DNA of 64,000 nucleotides from Pyrus communis (taxonomy: Eukaryota; Streptophyta; Magnoliopsida; Rosales; Rosaceae), in NCBI RefSeq assembly GCF_963583255.1, contig NC_084813.1, forward strand, positions 23,322,953 to 23,386,952, in the 5' to 3' direction. Each line of letters begins with the position of its first letter. The first letter of the stretch is position 1. Below, piece after piece: positions 36,146-46,458 of this stretch. Under the pieces are notes generated by a model. The model ran no database searches. It was not told the DNA's origin and saw only the letters and a list, made by a program, of their open reading frames with translations. A program made the position numbers and the translations under genes.

Positions 36146-37733
36146 CGAACTAATTAGCCCATATTCCCTGCTTCGTCATCTAGAATTAGAATTCATAACA
36201 AATATGAGGCAATACTTTGGTTAATCACATTTCATTGATCAATAAATTAAGTTACATCCAATACATACACCAAGTGTATATCCCAAAAGCTAACATAAGC
36301 ATCCTAACACCTCTAAACATATTGAGATACTAACAAGATTCTAAAGGCATTGAGTCAGTAACAAAACAGGTATACCGTGTGCATTGTTGAAACAAACAAC
36401 AAAATACATAATATAAGTCATCAACCATATCATGGTCTTTAGTTCAACACAAGTATCATTGTCATTTGAAAGATCACTATCACTACCTTAGGTGCTTCTT
36501 GAATACTTTCTCCTTTAACTCCATCATTCTTTTTCTACATCTTATCCTTACATAATAAAAGAGAAGAAAATAAACATTGGTGTCTAGACAATGGCAGGTG
36601 CATTGAGAATTTGAATAACAACAAAAGAGAAGAAAATAAGAATTGAAGAAATAGTTACAGTAAGAAGAACGAAACATAACAAACGAGCCTATCTAAATTA
36701 CACAATGAGTTTTATATGTACTTTAATTTCATTACCTTGTGAGCCTTCCTTGCATGTTGGATGAAATGGTTTTGCCACTCCCTTGTGGTAATACTTTTGT
36801 TCCGTACGATTATATGAATTTTGCTTAAAAACATCCTACATTAAATGGCCATTAATTAACAAGAAAAACATATCTAGTCTCATACCATAAACTACCTATT
36901 CACTGTAATTTCAAAACATTCAACTTTTATAAAGATCAAATTGATATCACTACTAATGAAGGCTAAATTGATGTCACTACCTTTGGAGATGTTGTTGGTT
37001 TGCCCTTGGCTTGCAACCCTTCAGTTGTGCTATCATATCTTCATTTTCCTTTTACGTATCTGATTTCACTAATTTATCATAGCCTAGTAAGTTATCAAGA
37101 CTCCAAATGTCAAGACTAGATAATCTACTAACAAAAGATAAAATTACCAAAAAACTACTTAAATTATAATTAAACTTCTAAACCAATCTGCGATTGCAAG
37201 AATATGAAGATCTGCCAAAATTTAATAAAAACCCAACTCCAACATACCATTCCTAAAAAACAATAAGACCAAAATCTAACTTAGTATAGAAAAAAAAAAA
37301 AAAAAACCGGTAAATAACATATTAGTTTTCCAAATTCAATATCCTTCAAAATGTGAGTTTTGGAAGTTGTGGTTATCACTTAAGTTACCAAGTATGTTGA
37401 TAAAGTGAGATTAAGATGAAAATATTGAAACCAGAACAACCCAAAAACTTGCAGAGTATATAAAATCTATACCGACAACATCTTGGTTTAAAAACACAAA
37501 CAAGAGAATTACCCTTATCAAAATCCATGACCAACCTGCAAACAACACAATCACAACCACAAGGAAGTTCTAAATCAGTCTACCATTTTCGCATGTAGAT
37601 AAAGTTTTCAATAATTAAAATTTTACGCTGATTGTGCTCTTACTAAACAACCCAATTGATCTCATACAACCAAAACGAAACCAACTTTGGTATTACAAAG
37701 GTGGTTGTGCTCTTACTAAACAATCCAATTGAT
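36146..37733. other. Inserted DNA of unknown type in the gene M intron, left part
   Basis: Not present in the live gene M intron. AT-rich, with minus-strand scraps that could be exons (for example near 36483..36530, 36740..36800 and 37010..37090: TTREWQNHFIQHARKAHK and EDMIAQLKGCKPRANQ). This is compatible with a decayed CACTA/Spm-type host element, into which Copia-2 later inserted. That reading is weak, because no terminal repeats were identified. Confidence 0.35.
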
Positions 37734-37738
37734 ATATT

Positions 37739-38358
37739 TGTTGGAAATTCAAATCAAAACAGGTTGTAAAATGTTGCTGCTAGCTGTTTGTTTCTTTCCA
37801 GCTACAAAGAACAAAGTCTCCTCCATGTGCTAGCCGAAAGGTGTTGAAAGACAGCAAGGAATGATGCAGAGCATGTGTGTAAAAGTGTCTAGCAGCTGGT
37901 GCATATGTGAAAGGGTGTAAAGATGGTAATCACCATCTGTCGCTGCATGTGTGTGTGCGCCAGATTGTTCTAAGTTCATTTGATCTGTTTGAATGGTTGT
38001 ATGTGTTGTTGTATTTTTTTATTTAAAGCACTTGAGTGGTTCTTTGCTGTTTGGATTGTATAAATAGGCCTTTCATGCTAGGCTTTAGGCATCATCCGAA
38101 TCCCATTTTCTGATTGTATTCTCTCAGGTTCATAAGCTTGTAAGCTTCTGTTTTCTGTTTTTTTTTCATCAGTTTGTAAACTGCCTTTTATTTCATATAT
38201 CAAGAGAGTGTGGTTCGTGGAAGCTTGTTATTTCCTATCCCTTCTCCATTTGTTAGTCCAATTTTATTGAGAGTGAAAGTGAGAGGTGTGATAGAGTTTG
38301 TAAACTTATCACCCACATATTTTGGTATTGAGTTAGTAAACTCTTGTGAATACCAACA
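37739..38358 (+). repeat. Copia-2 5' LTR (620 bp)
   Basis: TATA box TATAAATA at 38059..38066. The last ~110 bp match the Copia-1 LTR almost exactly, whereas the U3 part is largely different apart from the first 16 bases and short islands. Confidence 0.97.
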
Positions 38359-38360
38359 AT

Positions 38361-38372
38361 TGGTATCAGAGC
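38361..38372 (+). promoter_or_regulatory. Primer binding site, initiator tRNA-Met (Copia-2)
   Basis: TGGTATCAGAGC two bases inside the 5' LTR. Confidence 0.95.
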
Positions 38373-38402
38373 CAGAATACCATTCTGGCAAGTGCAGTAG
38401 CT

Positions 38403-41400
38403 ATGGCATCCAATTTAGTGCAACTCCAAGTTCCCACATTGAAGAAAGAAAATTATGAAAGATGGTGCATCCAATTCAAAGCATTGTTTGGATCACAGGA
38501 GCTATGGGAAGTTGTCAGTAGTGGGTATGTTGTACCCACTGCCGAGCAAGAAGCCGTATATACTGCGGATCAAAGGAACACTCTCAAGGACTTACGAAAG
38601 AAGGACCAAAAGGCGCTGTATCTTCTATACCAGGGTTTGGAAGATTCAACGTTCGAGAAGGTTGCAGAAGCAACAACGAGCAAGCAAGTATGGGATACAC
38701 TCAGTACAATCTACAAAGGCGTAGATCGAGTCAAGAAAGTGAGGTTACAGTCACTTCGAGTAGATTTTGAAACTGCTCACATGAATGAAGGGGAGAGCAT
38801 CTCCGACTATCACTCAAGGCTCATTGTGATAGTAAATCAGATGAGGAGAAATGGCGAGAGACTCGATGAAGTACGAGTTGTGGAGAAGATACTCCGGTCA
38901 CTCACATCTAAGTTTGAGCATGTGGTGACTGCCATTGAGGAATCCAAGGATTTGGAGGTGATGAGCGCAGAGGAGCTACTAGGATCCCTCCTAGTTCACG
39001 AGCAACGCATTCAGAAGAATGCAAACCCCACAACGCTAGAGCAAGCTTTGGAGTCAAAGTTGAATATTGACAAACCAAATGGAGGTCGTGGGCAGTGGAA
39101 CTCACGTCGTGGGAGTTCATCTAACCGTAGCCGAGGACGAGCTCGAGGAAGAGGTCGAGGCTATGCACAAAATCGAGGTCAGTCTCAGGAGTGGAGATCT
39201 ACTCGAGGAAAGGCACATATCCAGTGTCACAACTGTAAGCAATATGGACATTATGCCAATGAATGTTCACATAAAAATGGTGAGCATGTCAACATGGCAG
39301 AATCAAGTGGAAATACTGATGAAGAACTTACAGTCTTGCTAGCACACCATGATTCCAGTAGCCAACAAGATGTTTGGTATTTGGACTCTGGTGCAAGCAA
39401 TCACATGTGTGGAAAGAAGGAGTTTTTTGCCGAACTCAAAGATGGGGCCTATGGATCTGTAAGTCTTGGTGACTCCTCAAAGTTGCCAGTTGAAGGCAAA
39501 GGGAAGATCAAGATCATCCAGAAGGATGGTAAAGAAGAATACATCTCCGATACCTACTACATACCAGGTATGAAGAGCAACATTCTAAGCATTGGTCAAC
39601 TGCTCCAAAAAGGGTACATTATACATATGGAGAACATGCTTCTCACTCTCAGGAATGCAAGGAGAAAGCTTATTGCACGTGTTCGAATGTCAAAGAACCG
39701 GATGTTTCCGTTGAATTTGAACACAAAGATTGGAAGCTGCAACATCGGTGTAATGGAAGATGAGTCATGGAAATGGCATCTTCGATTTGGCCATCTTCAT
39801 TTCAATGGCCTAAAGTTGCTGTCAAGTGGAGGAATGGTTCGTGGTCTACCCCAAATTGAAGCCACACGCTAAGTATGTGAAGGTTGTGTGCTTGGCAAGC
39901 AAGCACGACTATCGTTCCCTGTTGGTGATACATGGAGAGCAAAGGCACCACTGCAGTTGGTGCACACAGATATATGTGGTCCATTGGATCCCATGTCTTA
40001 TGGAGGTAATAGGTATTTTATTACCTTCATTGATGATTTCAGTAGAAAGACTTGGGTCTATTTTCTCAAGGAGAAGTCAGCTGCCCTAAAAAATTTCAAG
40101 GAGTTCAAGGCACTCACAGAGGCTGAAAGTAACCACAAGCTTGTGGCTGTGAGATCAGATAGAGGTGGAGAGTACACCTCCAATGCTTTCCAAGCATACT
40201 GCAAGGAGCAAAGAATTAGGCATCAACTTACTGCTGCCTATACCCCACAGCAAAATGGGATAGCCGAAAGAAAGAATCGAACCATCCTTGACATGACAAG
40301 GTCCATGCTTAAGGAGAAGAATTTGCCAAAAGAGTTATGGGCAGAAGCTGTAGCTTGTTCGATTTATTTGTTGAATCGATGTCCAACAAAGAGTGTCAAG
40401 AGGATGACACCACAAGAGGCTTGGAGTGGATACAAGCCGAATGTTACACACCTAAGAATTTTTGGGTGTGTTGCATATGCTCAAGTTCCAGAAGCCAAGA
40501 GGAGGAAACTTGATGATAGAGGTGAGAATTGTGTGTTTGTGGGCTATAGTGAAGAGTCCAAGGCATACAAGCTCTACAACCCACTAACTGGCAAACTAGT
40601 GGTTAGTAGAGATGTCATCTTCAGTGAGGAAGAGACATGGAAGTGGAACAACAAAGAAGTCAGTAAAGAGAAGATCATCTCCACTAATTTTGAAGAACCA
40701 GAAGTTGTACCACCGATTGAGCAACAGCCTGCTCAAACAATCACAACAACTCCAGTGCACAGAATTGCAAGGAGTGGTCCTACATCTAGTGAGGAAAGCA
40801 GCTCCTCAACTCCAGTAAGGTTAAGGAGTCTCACAGAGATTTATGGACAAGAAGAAGAAGAAGAAACCAACCTTTTCTGCTTGTATGCAGACCACGAATC
40901 TCTCTCATTCAATGAAGCTGTGGAAGAAGATTGTTGGAAGAAAGCCATGGAAGAAGAGATCCATGCCATCGAGAAGAATGACACTTGGGAGCTGACAAAG
41001 CTCCCACCAAATCAGAAGGCTATTGGTGTCAAGTGGGTTTACAAGATCAAACGCACTGCAGATGGGAGTGTGGATCGATACAAATCAAGGCTTGTAGCAA
41101 AGGGCTACAAACAGAAGTATGGAGTGGACTATGATGAAGTCTATGCTCCAGTTGCAAGACTTGACACGGTAAGATTACTAATCTCTCTTGCCGCTCATCA
41201 TAAATGGAAAATTTATCAACTAGATGTCAAGTCAGCCTTCCTTAATGGAGTTCTTGAGGAAGAAGTGTACGTGGAACAACCAGAAGGCTTCCGAGTACAG
41301 GGAAAAGAAGATAAGGTGTATCGTTTGAAGAAGGCTTTGTATGGCCTCAAGCAAGCACCACGAGCTTGGAACTCAAGGATTGACAACTACCTTCACCAAA

Positions 41401-42425
41401 ATGGATTTCAGAAATGTCCATACGAGCATTCAGTTTACATGAAGAATGGTGCAAAAGGGGAGTTCTTAATTATTTGTCTCTATGTAGATGACTTGTTGTT
41501 TACAGGAAACAATGAAGCAATGTTCTGTGAGTTCAAGCAATCCATGTTCAGTGAATTCGAGATGACTGACAATGGATTAATGTCATACTTTCTTGGCATA
41601 GAAGTGAAGCAAGGAAGTGATGGTATCTACATTTCTCAACAAAAGTACATGAGAGATATATTGGAGAAATTCAATATGGACAAGTGCAATATTGTCAACA
41701 CTCCAGTTGCAACTGGATTGAAGCTGTCTAAGGAAGGAGAAGGTGAGTTTGTAAACTCAACCGTGTACAAAAGCTTGGTTGGAAGCCTAAGGTACCTCAC
41801 AATCACAAGACCAGACATAGTTTATGGTGTTGGACTTGTAAGTCGATACATGGAAACACCAAGGGAGTCTCATTGGCTTGCTGTCAAGAGAATTCTAAGG
41901 TACATAAAAGGTACTCTAAACTTTGGTCTATTTTATAATTTTGGTGAAGATACAAAATTATATGGCTATTCGGATAGTGATTGGGGAGGCGACCAAGATG
42001 AAAGGAAAAGCACAACTGGCTATGCCTTTTTTCTAGGTTCAACAGCTTTCTCGTGGACTTCAAAGAAGCAGTCAATCGTTGCCTTGTCATCATGTGAAGC
42101 CGAGTATGTAGCTGTAGCCTCAACCGTGTGTGAGGCAATTTGGTTAAGGAATTTGTTGAAATCAGTGTGTCATTCACAAGAAGAATCGACCTTGATTCAT
42201 GTGGATAACATTTCAGCCATCAAGCTTGCTAAGAATCCAGTCCAACATGGAAGGAGCAAGCACATCGATACCAGGTTCCATTTTCTGAGGGACCATGTGA
42301 AGCAAAAGACAATTGAACTTGTCTACTGTCACACCAAGGAACAAGTGGCAGACATCTTCACAAAGCCATTGCCAATTGAATCATTCCGGCTACTGCGTGA
42401 AATGCTAGGAATGAAGGCGTTTTGA
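38403..42425 (+). pseudogene. Copia-2 gag-pol polyprotein, one in-frame stop
   Basis: One frame throughout, interrupted only by TAA at 39870..39872 in the gag-pre-integrase region, a C-to-T change from the CAA present in Copia-1. Domains are as in Copia-1: CCHC knuckle CHNCKQYGHYANEC, protease DSGASNHM, integrase, reverse transcriptase YVDDLL, RNase H with GYSDSDWGG. The second integrase acidic residue is Asp (40158..40160), unlike Copia-1. Translation would stop after gag and protease, so pol cannot be made without readthrough. Confidence 0.94.
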
Positions 42426-42437
42426 TTTGAGGAGGTG

Positions 42438-43055
42438 TGTTGGAAATTCAAATCAAAACAGGTTGTAAAATGTTGCTGCTAGCTGTTTGTTTCTTTCCAG
42501 CTACAAAGAACAAAGTCTCCTCCATGTGCTAGCTGAAAGGTGTTGAAAGACAGCAAGGAATGATTCAGAGCATGTGTGTAAAAGTGTCTAGCAGCTGGTG
42601 CATATGTGAAAGGGTGTAAAGATGGTAATCACCATCTGTCGCTGCATGTGTGTGTGCCAGATTGTTCTAAGTTCATTTGATCTGTTTGAATGGTTGTATG
42701 TGTTGTTGTATTTTTTTATTTAAAGCACTTGAGTGGTTCTTTGCTGTTTGGATTGTATAAATAGGCCTTTCATGCTAGGCTTTAGGCATCATCCGAATCC
42801 CATTTTCTGATTGTATTCTCTCAGGTTCATAAGCTTGTAAGCTTCTGTTTTCTGTTTTTTTTTCATCAGTTTGTAAACTGCCTTTTATTTCATATATCAA
42901 GAGAGTGTGGTTCGTGGAAGCTTGTTATTTCCTATCCCTTCTCCATTTGTTAGTCCAATTTTATTGAGAGTGAAAGTGAGAGGTGTGATAGAGTTTGTAA
43001 ACTTATCACCCACATATTTTGGTATTGAGTTAGTAAACTCTTGTGAATACCAACA
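42438..43055 (+). repeat. Copia-2 3' LTR (618 bp)
   Basis: Preceded by the purine stretch TTTGAGGAGGTG. It differs from the 5' LTR at AGCTGAAAGG, at ATTCAGAGC, and by loss of two bases in a TG-rich run. Confidence 0.97.
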
Positions 43056-43060
43056 ATATT

Positions 43061-44149
43061 CACCTGAGGTAATGGCCTCCAGCCAATAGAAGAACAGAAA
43101 AAACACATTGGATGAATTTTGAGCAAGTCATATGGTCACTAGTTGGAAGAACTACATTAAGATCAGTGCACAGTCATAGTAATCAAACCATGACATAAGC
43201 TTTCAACTATTTGGTATCTAACTTAAAAGGAAGTAAAAGCCAATACTTAAACAGAACTGAGCAGCTGAAAATATATATAGGAGAAAGATATATGTGTTTC
43301 TCAAATCCTTCTTTATATAGTTTTTCATGGTTTTCTAGGACTCCAAATAATAACACCAATAAACAGAAAAGACATTGCTTAACACTAATTAGAAGAAGAA
43401 AAAAAATCATCCATGATGGGGGAAATCATTCTGCTTGCCTATAGAGACCATTTTCAATCTTTTTCAAATGCAGAGCAATTCAAAGCCAAATCAAACAACT
43501 TTCCTTTTCAATAAATGGTATCAACAACTCCAAATTTTTTACATTCAATCACCATGAAAACCAATAAGCCCAGAAAAAAATACCAACATGCATGTTCATA
43601 ACAAACAAAAAACTGAAATAGAAAGACCAAATAAAACAACTTATTAAAGCCTCCATATGTGCAAATAAATCATTTGAATAATTCCCAACGATTACCCAGA
43701 ATAAAATAGGCAGGGACAAATACATATAATCTAAAAAATAAAAACCAAAATTACCTAATTAGAGGCCTCAGAGGATGGTTGTGGAGGTGAAGGGCTGCTA
43801 GCTTGCTTGATTTTGGAAGTAATTACCTGTAAATCCAAAAGCAAAGTTAAAAAGACTGACAAGAAATTGAATTGTTTTAACCTTGAAGCGTTGAGTGACA
43901 TTGTAGTCTTATAGATGTGGGAGATTTTAGCCGTGGATTTGAGTCTTTGATGGCTCTAGGGTTCTTGGGTTTTCAATGGTGGAGTAAGAAACTGGAAGTA
44001 GGTGGTAGGGCCGTGGATTTGAGTCTTTGGTGGCTCTAGGGTCCTCCATATCTTTCTCCTCCTCCATATTAATTGTTAATATTAAATATTTTTTAATTAG
44101 TGGTTTGGCCATGTGGCATAGGATGACAACCACGTCAACAGCCATGGAA
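43061..44149. other. Inserted DNA of unknown type in the gene M intron, right part
   Basis: Counterpart of 36146..37733 on the other side of Copia-2; no clear gene. A near-direct repeat CCGTGGATTTGAGTCTTTGATGG/TGGTGG occurs at about 43931 and 44010. A minus-strand scrap near 43790 reads KIKQASSPSPPQPSSE. Confidence 0.4.
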
Positions 44150-45137
44150 GCTTCTTAGATGCTCTTATTGTAGTTGTTGTTGCAGAAAGTAGCCACAAAT
44201 CTATCTAGCTTCATAGATGCTCTTATAAATACGCTTGAAACTACTGTTACTTTTGGTCATGAACAAGTATTTTTGTTGAAAACCTTGTGGTTGTTTTCCT
44301 AGCAAAATAGCCTTAGTGGTTATGAACTTTTCTAACTTTGGATCTGCAACTATTTTGATTACAAAAATACTCGCATGCAATCTATTAGGAAAATACTTGC
44401 AATTAACATATTTAACACCGTATAAATTTCAAAATCAGAACAATTTATTTATTTTTGATGATTATAAATGATCAAAAACAATCTCCAGAGATGTCCTTAA
44501 ATAATAATTAAGAAGATGAACTGATTTCAATATAATTTTCTAACCATATATTTATAATATAGCAGAAGCGAGGCTGAGGAACATTATCGTCAAAGTTCTT
44601 CAAAGGAATTGCACTGGTGTATTTTCTCTGCCATCACCGTTCTAGCCAGGTTTATCCAGCTTAGGTACGGAGCTGGAGCTGCAGTATCTCTGTTTTCCAC
44701 GGAATACGACACGTTAGTGGCGTTTCTGGTTGTTCTCATGGTTTACCTCGGTTCATTGGCAGTCAAGATACTCCATGCTCGTAAAAATCCAGATTTGTCT
44801 GAGTTCATGGATAAAATTAGCCTCTCGTCAGGAACACTTGCCATAACCTTAGAATTGTTCCAGCTTTGGGGTGGTTCGCCATCGCAGCATGGAGCATTTG
44901 CCTTGTGATTGCAGTAACAAAGTCGTACCGTGAAATTGCAGATGTTTTGAAAAGTTTGTATCATGAAGCACGTGAACAACTTCTTCAGGTGTTTAACAAA
45001 TTGAAAGAGTTCTTCATGAATATTGGTGCAAGTGCAGGAGTTATTGCAGCCGGAATGTTTGACAAATTGAAAAAGTTGGCTATGGGATCCGATCAGCCGA
45101 ATGGTGCAAGTGCAAGTGCAGGAGATGTTGAAATAAT

Positions 45138-45642
45138 TGTTGAGCCTTAAAAATACTTTAGTACTTTGGAGATGTTTATCTTACAAAGAAGAATGTAATG
45201 CAGCGGAATTGATAGGCAATAGAAATAAAGAATACTCAAAGTATTACACAAGATTTTTATTCACTCATGAACTTAGTACAAGAGGAAACACTCAAACACT
45301 CTCACTTCTCACTTGGCACTCTCACTTCTCACTACTTGCTCTCTTGGTTGTTACTTTCTTCTTAATTGATACAAATGGTGTGGATGCCTTCTCCTTTTAT
45401 AGGCATGGATGGAACCTTGGAGAAGCATGGAAACATCATGCTAGAGATATCTAGATAATTCCACTATCTTCCTAAGCTAGAATTATCTACACTAATCTTG
45501 CATGTTGGTGGAATCCTCACCATTCTTCTAGACTCTTCCACCAACTTGAACTTTGCTAGAACTCTCTAGCATGTGCATGGATCTTTCTTTGTGTATGGGC
45601 CGGATCAATTGTCTTGGGCCAAGACAAGATTACAATTCAACA
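45138..45642 (-). mobile_element. Solo LTR (505 bp) with TSD ATAAT
   Basis: TGTTG...CAACA flanked by perfect ATAAT (45133..45137 and 45643..45647). A TATA box on the minus strand (CTATAAAAGG, about 45393..45402) shows the orientation. There is no internal region, so it is the product of recombination between two LTRs or a very short non-autonomous element. It interrupts the last codons of the dead gene M copy and supplies a new stop (TAA, 45148..45150). Confidence 0.88.
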
Positions 45643-45663
45643 ATAATATCGGCAGCAGTCTAG

Positions 45664-46458
45664 GAGAAGATAAGTAAAGCTACCTCAGAGCCCTTTGTCT
45701 CTTTATCTTCCATTAAGCCTTCCGTGTGGAAAGCTTTGAGATTGTTTCCTGTGGCCAATGATCGTGGATCTCAAGAACCTAATCTTTGGTTACTTTGAGA
45801 TTGAGGTTATTATATGTAATTTACCCATAATTATATGTTCCAGTAGACAAACTATTACTCATCTTGAAAGGTGAGAAGGTGAGGTGGAAATAATTCAATG
45901 GTCCCAAATATGTTTGTGAATTGCTTGTAACGACTGACAACCTTACCTTAATTTTGACTGGCGCTAGGGCCGGCTGCCAGTGAGAAGGCCGCCGGTGGAT
46001 AGCAGAGACGGCCTTCCTGTAGGTCATGTAACTCCCTATAGAGACGGCCTTCCCGTAGGTCATGTAACTCCCTATGCATGGTGGTGACACTAAGATTTTA
46101 TTTTTATTTTTTTTCTTAATAGAAGGGAGCTCATATCACAAGCAGCTGCCCTCCAAACCCCAGACGATCTCACGTCAAGAGTGTTTGGTGCTGTCTGGAC
46201 TAAGAATAAATAGACCAAGGGGGACTAAGTTTCACTCGCGCCCCACTGAACGCAGTACTAGTACTAAAGGAAGTAAAGACCACTGCCCTTGGTTTTGTGC
46301 AAAGTGCAAAGTCTTCCGAAATTTTTTTATGCAACATTATTTATACCAATTCGTCCGAGAAACATAGAGCTTCCTGCTCCAGAAAACATCACAAGATTAA
46401 TCATAAAGCATACAATTTTTCAGCTGACCAGAATACATATAAAATGAGACTTCAAACT
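45664..46458. other. Flank of gene M copy and intergenic DNA before the BAHD gene
   Basis: The first ~40 bp match the flank of the live gene M. No further gene is visible up to the BAHD stop codon at 46459. Confidence 0.5.
46004..46075 (+). repeat. 36-bp tandem duplication
   Basis: AGAGACGGCCTTCCTGTAGG...CTCCCTAT occurs twice, with one base different. Confidence 0.9.

Larger units (their letters stand above)
37739..43055 (+). mobile_element. Copia-2: full-length Ty1/copia LTR retrotransposon
   Basis: 5317 bp, TGTTGG...CCAACA, flanked by target duplication ATATT (37734..37738 and 43056..43060). LTRs are 620 and 618 bp and differ by two substitutions and one 2-bp indel. It has a tRNA-Met primer site, and its gag-pol body is nearly identical to Copia-1. 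It lies within the intron of the dead gene M copy, in sense orientation. Its only evident coding lesion is one nonsense codon, so it is the better preserved of the two relatives. Confidence 0.97.
35801..45663 (+). pseudogene. Gene M, second copy, dead; 8.7-kb intron with nested insertions
   Basis: Exon 1 (35801..35892, MNMNHQAAAAASGNLLVRGR... SHHP, donor GTAAGT) is intact and joins in phase to exon 2 at 44563 (acceptor ATATAG, RSEAEEHYRQSSSKELHW). Exon 2 lacks 10 bases after 44859 compared with 18356..18947, which shifts the frame within the last membrane helix. The other frame then continues WFAIAAWSICLVIAVTKSYR to GDVEI. A solo LTR at 45138 splits the last codons, and the original end resumes at 45648..45663. 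The intron matches the live copy up to about 36145 and again from about 44150. Between these lie ~8 kb of inserted DNA including Copia-2. The dead copy also lacks the upstream minisatellite. Confidence 0.85.

Noticed and set aside
36146..37733. A full transposase gene in the gene M intron
   Set aside because: Only short minus-strand scraps are seen and no terminal inverted repeats were found, so no gene is called.
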